From the NCBI RefSeq assembly GCF_041260155.1, contig NC_091931.1, positions 48,617,433-48,681,432 of the forward strand: a DNA stretch of 64,000 nucleotides, written 5' to 3'. Positions 13,101 through 28,100 of the stretch are shown piece after piece (within the stretch, counting starts at the first letter, position 1; each line of letters opens with the position of its first letter). The translations under genes were made by a program, and so were the position numbers. Under the pieces are notes generated by a model. That model ran no database searches. It was not told where the DNA came from and saw only the letters and a program-made list of their open reading frames with translations. The DNA comes from Ptychodera flava. Its lineage: Eukaryota; Hemichordata; Enteropneusta; Ptychoderidae.

Positions 13101-16100
13101 AGGTAGGATTTTCTGGACACGATATCAGATGAAAAGCTTACACACATTGAAATAATTTTAACCAGTCATTTTTGTTTCTGCCTGTTATGATTATTAAGTT
13201 ATATTCTGAGTTGATGTTCTGAACATTTTAGAATTTACCAGTGTACTGCTTGAGGACAAAATATGGTTGGATACATATAGATACAGTGATACTCTCATGA
13301 ATGGCAGCAAAGCCATCCACTGTGTAATTTTACAGACAGCACAGCTGTAAAGTTTTCCAGGTCTTGTTGCTGACGACATTTAAACGGAAAGTAACCTATT
13401 TATACAACATAGTTTGAGGGGGGAAATATATATCTTGAAGTGAAAACTGCAGAAGTGAAGAGCGTGAACAAGTATTCTCATGGTATCGAATTTCTGGCAT
13501 ATGATCCATGCCCTCAATTGAAGGCATACTAAAATATAAAACATTTAAATGACACTATTTGAAATTCTAAACGGCCTTCAATCTTGATGTCAATTAATAT
13601 GGGAAATATGTTTGACTTCTGATTTTTTTCTCAAAAAAAAACACATTGTGAAAATTTTCATCTCTACAAGTTTCAAAAAGAACACACTACACATAGATGA
13701 GAAAGAATTGTAAGGCTTGACAGCTTGAAAATCTGTCTCCGAAGGTACCAGGTGCCATCTACCTCATGGTACCTACAGCTTTTATTGGTTGAAACCATTA
13801 CCTTGTCCATGGCCATGACTAAAGGTGCCAGGTGCAGGGCCAGTGATGATTGCATCTCTTGAAAGTGGGTGATGTTTAGGCAAAGGAGAATCTCTTGTCA
13901 TATCCACCAGAGTTATGCTCTGATATCCTGCCATGTTTGGATTCGTCACATTGCTTGCTCCGCCAAGCAATCCACTGTTACTGGACACAGTTCTCATTCC
14001 CTGCGCTGATGTTGTGGTGGCCACAACGGGAACCTGAGTTACCACCGACGATGTCTGCAGCAAGCGAGGAGACACATTTCTTGCCAACATTGATTCTCCG
14101 TACCCACTCGCTGAAGTCGGCAGCTGAGGGGACAGCTGTGGCGATAGGATCTTAGTCATTGGAGGCATACTGCTTGTCTTTGTGCTTTTCACTGGTTTAC
14201 TAGCATATGTCGTTGTCGTAGTGTTCATGACATTACTGCTGTACAGCGCAGTGGTGGCAATTGGTGATTTGGAAACACTATATCCTGGATACACATGTGA
14301 TTTGCTGCTACTGCTGCTGTTAGATTTTTCAATCATTGTGTTGTACATATTTCTGATTTCCTGAGATGAAGAGGGCGACGTTCTGTGTATGGCTGCCTTG
14401 CTGACCACTGGACTCGTTTTCTGCTCCTTGCTCTTGATGGGTGATGATCTACTTACGTTTTGGCTGAATGATGCCAGTATTGCCGTGGCAGAGTTACTGT
14501 GCAAGTCATCCTGTGTTACTATGGAGGGTCTCATCAAGTTGTGACTGTGACTCAATGTTAACTCGTTTGCCTGCTTAGAGGCTGCAAGTGTGGTTGACGA
14601 ACTTGACACCAGTCTTGTTGAAGTTGTTGTAAATATCGTTCTGTTTACTTGAGTTGAGGGAATTGTCAATTTGGCCGGGACATGTATGGGTACGTTACTT
14701 TTGCTAGTAACTGTTCTCTGAACATCCGCTGCAGGCTTCAAAGACGCCGGTTCCAGATTTGGAGTCATCATCAAAGACGAGGAAACTTGCAGATCTACAG
14801 GTGATGCAATCAAAGTTTTTGCCTTTTTGATGTTTGGTTCCATGATGGAAAGTTTACCTTGTACAGGCTTTGTGAGAGCTTTACTGTCGTAATTTGAAAC
14901 AGGGTTTTTACTCTGACTGGAGCTGGCTTTAGAGGTATTCTGCAGTGTTGATAGTGGGATGGGAGAGACTCTAACCTGGGGACTCATAATAGCCTTGTGA
15001 AGGTTCAATGGCAAAGGAGAGTCGTCCAGTCTGGTGATATTACCCAGTCCTTTCCATGCATTTAGATTTGGTTCCTTTTTAACTGCAGTGGTTGTGTTTG
15101 GCATGGAGGGAACAGCTGTCGTAGATGTGGAGCTAGTGGTAAATAGTGGGCTACTTGTCGATAAGTCAACAGTCGGTGATTTTGCACTGGCTGCGATGCT
15201 CTTTTCACGTTTCAAAAGTTCCTTTTTAAGCATAGCAGTGACACTTGACATTGGATTCTGACCTGTGGTAGGGGCCGGGGTTGGTTTCTCTTTCTTGAGA
15301 AGTTCGCTTTTCAAGATAGCTGAAATGCTACTCGGTGATGTTGCTGTCATAACGGGCAATTGTTTCTCCTTCTCTCTCTTGATTTGGAAAAGTTCATCGC
15401 TTTCTTGCGATTCTTCGGTGGTGCATGTTGATGGTGTTTTCTCAGCGTAATCTAGTAGAGTTGGAACAGATACATTGTTTTCCACTGGGGTTGCGTTACT
15501 GCTGTCTGCTGTGCTATCCCCTGTTTGTTTTTTCCCTGCAATTTGTTTCTTTGCTGTGGTGGTGCTGGTGATGGTGGCGGCAGCAGTGGAGATAGGAGTG
15601 GAGCTTGGCATTGCCGTGGTGAAAAACTTCTTCTGCTTGTTCGGTGCCAGAGTCATGTGACCATGCACTGAACGGCACTCTTTAAACAGCATTCTGTGTC
15701 AAAGATGAGAAAGACAAAAATTACATTGACAGTGAGTAGGGCAGTGTACATTGGGTTGATTCCCAAATGCACACACAAGCAATTATTGACATCTTTTCTT
15801 TCATTCAAGGAAAAAAATATGATCACTCATTAAAATTTAAGAACTTGCACTAAAGTTAAATAATGATTCAAGTACAACTAAAGACGCTATAAAGATGATT
15901 GTTAGTTATTACTTAGTAGACTGATACTGGTTTGTTCTCAGTAGGTGATAATTTACCGGACAACTCTTGGAAAGTAACATTAGCCTTTATCTTTTACAAT
16001 ATTAACAAAATTTTTCAATAAAGAAAGGAATTCTAGAAATTTCTTTGTGTCAACTCTCTATCAATGCATGCAATATGTAAAATTTTCTTGACTTGACAAG

Positions 16101-19100
16101 GGCTCTAATCAATATGTTTGTTAGTGGTCCATTACAGTTGTTCAGAAGAACACTATTGAATCTACCATGGAAACATTGCAAGATCCTTCATTCCTGCGAC
16201 AGAAATCAGTGAAACAATTATGTGGGAATTTAAAGAACTAGCCTAACCTTGTTTGCATCCATCCCTGTGGCCACAATGGTTTGATTTCAGCGTCTAGAAA
16301 CTGTTTGAGGTAGTCTTCAGCAGACTGTGATCGTGTCTTGGACATTTCATAGGTCTTCACTTTGATTGCCACCACGTCACACAGCAACTTCCTGAAATAG
16401 AGAAAGCAAACCAGCTTGTGTCAAAATGCAACCCTCTGCTAGTGATGCTGTCCAAATCAAAGGCAAAATCTACACCTGTGGTGGTACCACTTAATTTCTA
16501 CACTACTTGTTGCCAAACCATACATATAGTGCTTTGGGCTTCACTCTAGCTATCTCCATGGTTTTGACCCCTTTGAAAGACATCTCCATGGTTTAAACCC
16601 CTTTGACACAAACATCCTTTTAGAAGAGATAGAGCTTTCTCAGAGTGATTTCAGTTACACATGGAGTATTACACCAAGTAGAAAACAAGAGATTGGTTTG
16701 TGGTTCTTGACATGTGACGAAAGTGATACAGTGATGCTAGTTTCTTTCTAGTGTTTAATTTCCCCAAACCACTTTGGTATGAGAATACTCACTGAGATAT
16801 ACAGTCTATGCCTTTGTAGACATTCATGTATTACTTGGGTTGTGCATTTGCTGTTTGTTTGGAAAAACTGTTGAAAAGGAACACAACCCATGATGTGGTC
16901 AGAGACAAGACAAAAATATACCTCTTTTTTGGCCTTACAGAAAGCATAGGCTCCTGAAATATTTATGACATAGCTTTCTTCAATAAAAGCAACTTAATCA
17001 TTTTCATAAAATTCACCTGATTTCATCAGTCCATCTGAATTTTTTCCTTGGTGCCATATTTCTCTTTGTCTTTTCATCTTCTTCTTCATCACTTCCTGTT
17101 TTCATTGAATCTCCATCTTTCATCCTGTCCTCCATCATTCTGTGTTCAGCCGAGATGCAGACAGGGGGGAAAAAATCATCAATTACCTAGTGAATATTAT
17201 CCTGTCACACTTTGCGATGTCACAGCCAAAATACTGACAGAAAAATCTACTCCCCTGAGAATTTCATTGTCACAGTTATCAAGGTCAAAGCCAAAAAACT
17301 AACAAGAAACATCACTTTCCCGAAACGACATCACTGTCACCCTTTCCAGTGTTTCCGTTACAGACAGTAAGCAGAGAAATGTTACCGAGCTTTCCCTTTG
17401 AATATCAATGCAATCATATTAGTGGACAGAAGAAATGTTACCGGGTTTCCAAAGTCATTTACAAATGTTCCCCAACACTGCTTTTCAATGTTACAGTCAC
17501 ACACTTCATAGCTGTCACAACATCACTGTCATGTACTTATCACTGACAATGCCTTTGTCAAACATTGTCATGTGACTGTCATTTGCACTGAGGATCAACG
17601 AAGTCACGGCAAATATACACATTCAATACTATCACACAAACCCTGCTATGTAGCTGCAGTACACTGACACAATGTGATAGACTAAAAGATTAGAAAATTC
17701 AGACTTTGCGAGATTTAAATGTTTGTACATTATGTGTAAACAATGACATGCAATGTTTAGCAAGCCAATAACTTTTAACATTCTTCCTTGTTAAATGTAT
17801 CAATGTCACATGGCGTATCTAGACCAATCAAATGGCTAGATTTGATGAGCGGAGCAGGTATTATAATGTTACCTATCGTACTTGTTTTGGGCAGCTTGCT
17901 GGCATTCCTCCTGGTACCTGTCAAGTTGTTCTGGCATGATACGACCAACAGCTGTGCAGAAAACATGGACAGTTCACGTTACAGATCTGTTAAAAATGTC
18001 TGCCACAGTCTGGTATGGATTGGAAACACTTTCTAAAAGCCAAGTCAAAGCCACTGAGATGCTCAATTATACAGTGTGAATAATTGCTTGTGATATTTTG
18101 ATATACCACTTTTATGAACAAAATCAACATTAGCTGCTTTTGCAGTTGTTGCCTTGTTGCAAATGAAATACAAAGAGAGTTTTTTGATCAACAAGACAAA
18201 ATATTGTCCCTCAAAGGTCCATGAAAGCTAAATGCTACGGTGGTTGTGCTGCAAAATTCCTCACTAAAACTACATACCTTCCTTGAGTTTTTGCAAAGGT
18301 TCCTTGAGACGGCTGTCTTGCTCATTGAGTCGGAGCTTCTTGGCTCTTTTCAGCAGTGTCTCTTTTGAACAAGGCAAATGTGACGCCAAGTGGCCATAAA
18401 TGGAAGATCTCACTCCACATGACAATTCTCTTGATTGCCTTTCAATGCTGTTGACAGACCAATAAAAGGATGGGTGACATAGGGGTACCACTTTGCAGTA
18501 AGTCTTCCCTGATTGGTGGGTAATACAAGCTCCTTCAAGTTTGCAGTGAAATGCAATTCTGTCTTTCTTGTGAATCTTTAACCCTTTCACCACCATGGTT
18601 TGAGCCAATTCCATAATTTTCTAGGGTCAACTTGGACCTCCAGAGACGGAAATGGCGTTAAAGCTAACACCTTGCAGAGGAATTTAGTTGAAAATAGCCA
18701 AGTACAGTAATGATGTTTTTCTTGAACTTTTGTTTAACTGATGTGTCATTCATTCAATGCTATTCAGAGTTTCTTAGTTTCAATATCCACCAGGTAAATC
18801 AATGCTACACCAAATACAATTAAGCTGTTTTAACTTGAATTTGAAATATTTTTAAAAAGGGATACTTGGCACAGACAAGTGTGCCACAAGATCCAACTGG
18901 TTGGAAGCAGATTGGTAAGGCAGACTGTGGTGTTTCAGAGAAAATCAAAGATTATTGGATACACCTCTGACAACTACCTACTACCTGGTACTTTGCTAGC
19001 AATTAATGTGAAATACTGTCAGTGTCCACTTATCTTTGCCCTTGCTGTACTTCTAATCAATGTTACTGATAATCAGAGAGTGGTTTTACTTACTGTAATA

Positions 19101-22100
19101 GGGTCTTGTTGATGTCTGCTGTGAAAAACTTGCATTTCCCATCTGCTGACATGGCGGCCTGGCATTCAAATCAGAAAATATATCATCATTGAAAGTAAGA
19201 TGATGCTGCATGACTCGGACAGTATCTGGTACATCTTCAGTGTTCAGCTTGCTTCATGGATTAAAAGCAGTACCACAAAGAATTGACCTCGGTGAAAACA
19301 GGTCTGTATCCCGGTAAATTTTTACAGAGGTTCCCTGGTTATGTTACTAGGGATCCCTGTTAAACCAATGCGATCCAATTCAGGAACAAAAGCAATGGTG
19401 AAGGTGTTCAAAAACCACTTATCAGCATAACCAAACCAGAACAACACACTGTGACAATCGTCATGTTTTTTTCAATGGCAAACACATTACCTAACATAAT
19501 AGATAGCTAGTTCTGTTAAACATAATAATAGCGAACTAAAGATTGCACCATCAACTCACCGATTTCATTTTATCGATATTTCTCTCCAAGTCAGCTGACA
19601 GGTTGGTTGGCAGTTTAGGAACAGCATCAGAAACCTCACTGTTGGTGTTGCCTTCACTATCGCTACCCCCTGTGGTATTTGGTTCAGATGTGTTGGCCAC
19701 AGCGAAAGCTTCATGCACCACGGCGTTGATGCTATCCAAGATGTTTTTACTCATGTTGTCACTGGATTCCTGCTCACCATCACTAACTGAAGTTTTCACA
19801 GCTGTTGGTTTCTGTCTCTGTAAAAGTTCAGCCACTGTTGGAGTGGATTTCTTCACTTTAGCCCTGAAGAAAATCAGCGATAACAGAGACAAAATTTCAA
19901 CACCAACATTCAGATTTTATCAGAGAATACTGATGAGAGGCATGCCACAGTGACAGGTCACAAACTGTATTTACTCCAATTTTACAAACTGGAACTTTCA
20001 TCCGTAATGTTAAAACAATTAGGCAGCATTTGTGAAGTACTAGCTCCATTCAAAGGGCACTTCAGTTTGTAGGCAAGACCACTCATTAGTGTTTTTTGTC
20101 CGTACCTTAATGAACTTTATCAGCGTTACGTTTTCAAATCACATTACTGGAGTTCTCCTAGCTTGTATATGATCCATGCAATTGTGTTTGGGAACGTTAG
20201 AACTGGTACGGGTTCAAAATCTAGTACATAAGTTTCTAAATTTTGGTAAAATCACAGTAAATCATCATATGCCAAGTATGTGTGTTTGTGAGTTGTGTAC
20301 CATTCTACCAAATATGAACGTCATGTCCCATCAGTTTACCTCAGTATCTATGCCACACAGGAGATTAGTGCATGTATCCAGTTGAAAATGTATGCATTAA
20401 AGAGCACATGTATATATTCAAGAGACACAAGACAAAGTTTGAAGTAGTATCATCCACTGGAACAAAAGAGTTCAGAGTCCTTGGATCAAAGAGGTACAAA
20501 GCCATCATACATATGTGGAAGTTACCCTTTACAATACTACACAACACTGGACTTATCGATTACAAAATGACTGGTTAATTTGTTTTCTAACATCAAGGAA
20601 AAGTTGGACAAAGCTAGGCCGATGATAATCAACAATGCAATCAGAACACTTCCTTTCTCTTTCCTAATAGCATGGAGCAGAATGTGGGATGACTGAATTA
20701 AATATATGAACTGTAGAACTGGTAGTTAAGCTTTACAAGTCAGAGAGAATTTAGTCAAAAATTGCTGCTGAAGTTTTAGAACTCCAATAAAACTTAACAA
20801 TGATAAATACTCCCGAAAAAGTTGCCTTTCTTGTTATGGCATTCGTATTGATTGTTCTTAACTTGTGTTGAGCACATGGCTAGTCACATTCACTCAAAAC
20901 AGGTCACGCAAAGCAGTGTCTCCTAGCAATCCAATATTTTGAAGCGCCCTCTAGTGGCAATGTACTAACCACAATGCACTGTGGGTAACTTGACCCCCTG
21001 AGCATGGCTTCCACAAGGGAAAGCCTTGAGCCAATCAACAGGGAAGGCAGAATAGAAAAAAACACTTCAATGGTTGCTCTCTGAAGAGATGACTTTAAAG
21101 ACCGTATTGAATTAGTTAAACTACTGCACAGAATATCATTACAGATATACAGAAATGAAAGCAAAACACATGATATAACCACAACTTTAATGTGTTAAAT
21201 GTGCAATTGGTAAATATGATATAATTGACGTGTATCAAAATTCTCGATGTGTAAAGATAATGCATTAAAAGTTGGATAACACAGATTATGAAGATAACGA
21301 ATGTTACGTGTCTTTATGTTAAGTTGTGACTCACCCATTTCTTTGGAGCTGTTTCCTTGGCTTTTTGAAAGGAGATGAAGAATCCTTCAGCTTCCTTTTC
21401 TTTTCTTTCTCAATGCCATCCAAAGATTTCCTCTTTTTCTAAAAGGAAAGTAACAATTTAAAGATGAGTAAATAGTAAAGAAATCATGTACAGGTACATG
21501 CAACAACTCAATTTCTCATTTTCAGCAAAATTAAAAAGCTCAATCAAACACATATTACTGTGATAAAGCTAGGGTACACTATGCTACAGGTGTGATTATT
21601 TCTACTGGTGTGGTTGAGCATTGGTTAATTAGCTGTAGTAGAGAAGATGAATGTCAAAAACAGTTTCATCATCGCCTTGGCATGGTAGGACATTTTATTG
21701 GACACCAGATTATATCTTGCCATTAGGTACCTCTAGGTGTAAATGAAAGCTGGAGTTACAACAAATGTGAGGTCAGAGTTGATGCACATCCCAGACACGT
21801 CAAACAAAAACTGAGATTTACCTTCAAACTTTTCTTTTTCTTATTAGGATCCTGGAAGTCAGCGTCACTGTCATCTGAGCTAGATATTGGTCGGAATTCT
21901 AGATCACCTGAGTTGATGTAGAAACCACCTAACTGGGTGGTAAGTTCAGCAGGCACTAGTTCATCATACTGTAGTTGAAGGGTGAAAAAAAGAAACATTA
22001 GCCTGTCCATTATCATGGTTTGCACACTATTATTTTACTGTGACAAATGCAGATCCATGTTTTGGGATGTGTGGTTTGAAATAACAAACAATATACAGCC

Positions 22101-25100
22101 GAATACACCTCTGAATTGAAAGCACATTTTGAATACAGACATTTGCAGTATTCCCTGAAGCTTGATACATATATTTGGAAGGAAGGTGGTGTCAGGCTTC
22201 ATAACAATATCAAACTGTAACAGTTTTGTTATCCTATCCTAACCAGATAACCTCTGGCAGCTGTTACCTACCGATTAAGCAGTCACAGCTTTGCCATTCT
22301 CATGGAACATACATATAATTGTGACAGTCTATGTACGTGACATGATCTCAGAGGTAGCCTTGATGCAAATCTGAATATTAGTACTTACAGCTTGTGAATT
22401 ATCTACAAATGGATCTGTCTCATCATATCCCCATGATGCATCAATTAGATCTTCAATTCTGTCTCTTTTCCTCTTCTTTCCTGGTTTAGGACCCTGAAAA
22501 TGGCAATGAATATGGGTAATGTTGTTGTTATGCCAATTCAGTGATACTTTCACTGGGCCTGACAAAGTCCTTACAATGGCTTTTGATACACTTTGCATTT
22601 GGCCCGACTTGCTAGTCACCAAAATGAAGTTAAACCCTTACTGACTTATTGTGTTTACCTTGACGTTGTCAAATCTTGTTTGCCGCATTTTACTGGTTAC
22701 ATCTTGGTTATAGTATATCGTTTTGGACACCACAATAAAACAATAAAAAAAATTCCACTGTCTTCTCATATTCTGTACTATTTGCTTTCCTATTAAAAGA
22801 CTTGGTACACTAGCGACTGTAATCCGCTTTGTATCATCCAGAGCAAAACCACTGCCTGTACATATTGGTCAACAGGTCAAAGTATCATAGGCTGGTGTGA
22901 CATAGGAATTCCAATATTGTTTTGTCACATGAAGCAGCCAATATTTGCAAAGACCCAAGTTAAGTGTACAGAAAGTTTCTTTACAGTTCATGGGTTACGC
23001 ATAGATTAAACTTTTGACCCAGTTGCGAGAGTGCAGTATTTCTGAAATATTTCATGATCTGTAATTTACAACCTTGGATATCACATTAATAGGGGTATAT
23101 GTAACTTGAAATGAATATTGCACTTATCACTATTTTCCAGTAGAAGCCTACATTGGGATACAAAGATAGTTCGTTTTCCAATGTCTAGAGGTCATATTGT
23201 CCCAGCCATCCCTATTAGAGCTTGCAGTGTCCATGCATCAGCAGGGCAGGGCTAATCAAATTCAGAGGTCAGAGGTTAAAGGTCAAGAGCCTTCATTTTG
23301 CTTTAATTGATGTATGAATACTAATGGTCATGTACAGGTATGATAAAGTGTATTCAGGAGTAAGATTGTAGGATCATTGGACTTGTGTTGATATGAGCCT
23401 TTGAAGTGCAACATGTTAAGGGGAAGGGGTTGTCCAATCTCTGGCTGTGTGACTTTCTTAAACTGATAAACATTGCCTCTAACCGGCAATGTGCAATGCA
23501 TGTCATGCAAATGTGAAAAAAATTCAGCATTTTGGCGCATGTTCATAGTTCAACAGTTTTGTAGCTTTCCAATCACTGCAAGACTTTGCCAAATCCCTTT
23601 GTTTATATGAAGATGCTTTGGCTGCGGTTACCAGTTTCAGTTATGATTTTATATTTTGGATATGCACAAAGGATGTTGGGATATGTTGTGTGTATAGCAA
23701 CAAATCCGTAGTATGGATAATATACGTGCAGCCACAGAAAGGACAACCCCCTTACTTTAAATTGATTTTTTTTTCCAATATGCAACATTTGATTGATTTT
23801 CTCACCCCACTCACACTGGAGTACAACCTAAAACTTCTCTTAAGTTCAAGTGCCTGCTCCTTTGTTCAGTTGCTATTACATGCAACTGTTGTGTTCACAA
23901 GGTTTAAATATAACCAACCCGTTCCACAAAGAACACTGACACGTTTCATCACACTGAAAAACTATGTTAAAGCCTGGACTAACATTTATCTTGCACATTG
24001 ATACATCATACAGTGTGCAGACCTAGTACATTGTAAAAGGAACTTCACACTTGAAATAATGATATTCTCTATGCCATGGTTCTAAAATCATGAAGAGTCA
24101 AAACAAAATGAAATAGATGTCACCGGTTAGACTAGCCCTCAGACTGGGCAGTCGCTTGGCTTTTCTTGGCAGCAGTTACTGGCTGTAGGCCAACGTATTC
24201 ACGCCATGATCAACACAACAACCTCCCAATTTATTGTTTTGATATTTATATGTCCATAGACTTTCAGCACATCTAATCACCAGTGTGTCAATTTACTATC
24301 GATACAAATGGGCTTGTATGGTACTGAGAGGTCAAACTGTATTACAAATTACAAGGCAGATTAGCTATATCCAGCTTTTTAACTAAGTATCGTAACTTTA
24401 AGCCACAACATATATAGTTTTGCATGTAAGAAAACATTGCTGATGAAATGCTCTCTCTGTTTAAATGGGTTAAAACCCAGAATTCTAACAGACAATGGTA
24501 CAAACAAAACCTCATGCACAAACACACATAGAAATATGTGCATTTCCATACATATGAATTTGTTTGTAACACCATCACATGATCTCTACGGTGTATTGAG
24601 TATGGAGTAATCACACATTCTTTTTATTCCAGAGAAGAACCATTGTGGAGTTCTGAATACAAATATTTATGAAAGGCGCTGAGTGCATAAAAGAATGCTT
24701 TTGATTTTGACTTATAAATCATGATTCACAATCAGGAATGACTGAGCTAACAATGGTGTGACACAATAATGACAGACTTGCATCAACGTGTGCACTGATC
24801 AGCGCCCTACACTACACTATGTAGCTACGGTATCTATGCAAGATACTTCATATTGCTAGGTTTTCACAACCATTACTTTCATTACGTGTGACATCTAGTC
24901 ATGTACACTATCATTTCATGAAAAATTTTCTCATAATTTTTCATGTAATTCTGGCAGTAGAAACAGAAAATTCATTTCAAAAGCAGAACAACAATGCAGG
25001 AAAATACAGCAAACCTTACAAGTCAAAGGAGATTTCAAGTACACTTTTCACTTGCCAGAGAGAGGTAGGAAGCATTGATTTAAATCTCCAAGTGAAATTA

Positions 25101-28100
25101 ATTGTAAGTCATTTATTATATGCAACAAAGTCTGATTACGCAATGATCAGTATCCGTGAAAAGACTCATATTATGTAGCGGCCATTATATGCTGATGATG
25201 TACAGCATGCTTGAAAGGTTATATCTGATTGGTCGATTGCCATTACGGTATTCACAGCAACTTTGGGAGTCTTTTTTGTATCATTTTATGGTAAGATTCA
25301 GCCACCCAATTGGATATCAGCTTCCGAGACGCTGCACATCAGCCCAATATATATGTAGTGGCCAAACTGTAACGATGCAAGAAATTCATTCTACTTGCTA
25401 GCCATAAACATGTTGCATTTGAATGTACTACAGCATTCACAACTGTCTCTGCTCCTTATTTATTTAAAGTGGTAAGATAAGGTGATACTCACATTTTCCT
25501 CTGCTAGCATTTCCCCCAAAAAATTTGATTTCAATTTTTGCAAGTAATAAATTTCTGTGCCCACTACATGTAACAGGTTATCTACCATGGTGTACAACAC
25601 ATAAAGTGATTTTGGCAGCGTATTTGCATAAAAATATTGTCTTCTAGAATCAAAGGAATTCACAATACATCAGAAATGAAATTATAATTGGCTGTCATGA
25701 TATCGGAGCAACAAGATTTTGTTCAAGAAAAAGGCTTCCACAATTTTTTCTTTGAATGTACTATTTCACACAAAAAACTGTGAATGCCTATAGAGTTGAC
25801 ATTTCTTTCTGGTTGCAGAAAAGAGAGTGAAAAGGTACATGTTTTGTAGCACACATACATTTACGATAAGATGAAGCCATAGAAAATACCATTCTGCAAT
25901 GTCAAATGGCTCATATTTCAGTGCCTGCATATCTTCTATCAAAGATGAAGCATTATACAACTCTGCTGCAATGAATTGAATAACCCAAGGACAATACAAT
26001 GCAAATTTTCTGTCAATAAGATTACAGAAAACCATTTGAAATAACATAAATGCTTTGTTTTTGGAAAGTGAAAAGGTTTTCCATGGAGCAGCGTATTCTA
26101 ATGTAATTTACAAGATTGTCACTGTCTGTAACACAATGGAATGAGGCCTTGTCCTGTTATTGATGTAAATTATGGTAATTTTCTGCGCATGTATAAAATC
26201 TCAGGCCATTTTGCAAAAATAAGGTCACTATATAGATATATGGTGTACATGTAAACTTCCTCTCCAGTCACTACGTGCACTGCTACATGTATCTGCACAT
26301 CTTCAAATTTGTGAACAGAAAATCATGAAGTAACAAAGCAATTCAAGCCTTTGGCTAGCTGGCAGCTTGGATTGTTGACTGCTATTCAATTGAAGTTTCC
26401 TGGTTATTAATCATCCAGTGTACTGCACTACTTGAAAGCTGAAATACAGAAGTTAAGATGATAAGGAGTTTCCTTTCATTGAGACGGGTCAAGAGTTGCC
26501 AGATATACTTACATATTTGGCTTCAAATCTTTTAGCAAGTTCTTGAATTCCATTCATATCATTTTCATCAAGATCATTGAAAGGATTTGCTGAGTTCGGT
26601 GCTCCAGATTTATCTCCTTTGGACTTTTTCCTTTCACCCTGGGAGAAAATAAGATGATATTCAAATCAGAAACCTTGAGGAATTACAATCAAAGATGTGG
26701 TTTGCTCATTTTCTATCAACACATACATAACTTGATAAAGCAAAACAGACAGGCAACCTAGTAGTACATGTATACTACATGTAAAGAAATCTGAGATTGC
26801 AGAAATGTATATATTGTTTACAAATCATTTATACTTTCTACTCTTTGACAAACAAACTAGGTTTTGATCTTTAGTTTAAATTAACAGTCCAGGAAGAAAA
26901 TATTGTAAATAATTTTATGGCAGCATAAACTGCATACCAGATATTATTTTAAACCTGTGCCTGTAGCCTATGGAGTTTTGTTGTACAGTAAGTTTCGGTA
27001 TTAGAGGACGCGGAGTCAAGTGAGTACAATAACTTTGGGTGTTATTGGACGCTACATGACCTTTGACCTCATAACACCTTTATGTCAACAAGGGAAAAAC
27101 AAGAGATCTTACATTTTTTACATGTACAAAAAACATTCTGTGAAACATTCAGTAATTCACACAGTATATAATGGTTATTCAGAAACATGTCAATTTGAGT
27201 GAAAATATGCTTCTGACCTACAATTTCTATCACATGCCCTGCGCTGCGCGAGTTAAAATGTGCGCTTGGCAGATGCGCTTAACACATTCCCAGTCTGCTT
27301 GCCATCGCTCAGTGTAGTGCACGGCAGACATCCTAAAATGCCTCAATTTTGACTTTTTTCTGGTAAAATAGGGCTAAAAAGGCATATGATAATAATATTC
27401 ACAAAATACCAGGATTTTATGTCCTCGCTCATTGTATGCTTCAGTATTGTCCTCGACGCTATGCATCCAGACAATACCGCTGCTGCAAAATGTACTCAGA
27501 CATAAATCCCGGTATTTTATGAATAACTTTATATTATGGGTACATACATGTAGGTACCTGAAGAAGGGAAAGATTTTTTTGAACAAAGCACACTTTGGTG
27601 GTACTGTGGGCACTGTATCTACAGGTAAAATGTACGATGAACAGAGTGTTTTTGTATTCAGCAGAAAGTGATAAATGATGGCTGGTGTTAATGCTGTTAC
27701 ATATGTATGTCTTCAAAAGAAGCAATCAATAGATACATACATAATTATGCAGTTAGCTTTTTTGGCCCATCACAATAAATGATGGATTGAGAGAAGTCAT
27801 TGATAGGAAGAGCGTTGTAAACTTTACAATGTAGATCTCATGACATCGTTATTTCCTCGCAAATTTGATGACTTCATTCCTATTTAAACGCGAAAACAAA
27901 AACCAGTTGTGACATCTCCGTAATCCTCTTACATTCAATTTCACAAAAAGTGATCCAGTCCTTTGGGATTCTATGTGACCTTTGACCTCAGCAGGCAGTA
28001 TTTAGGTAGGTGATTGACAGAGTATATTACAGGGGAATGAGACTGGCATAACATTTCATCAAATTCTAGTTGCTAGTATGATTAATGAGAGTAAACTCTA

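Noticed and set aside
13895..15660. Four plus-strand open frames across UBN exon 12
   Set aside because: They are complements of Ser/Thr-rich coding sequence (Leu/Val-rich shadows) with no splice support or family likeness.
17190..17560. Degenerate repeats rich in GTCAC and GAAATGTTACCG in UBN intron 9
   Set aside because: Only short, irregular matches; no clear unit length or boundaries.
18448..18614. N-terminal extension of the exon 8 frame, beginning [11 protein letters not shown]
   Set aside because: A good acceptor (TCAACAG) in the right phase lies at 18448; upstream sequence has no ubinuclein similarity and includes repeat-like sequence.
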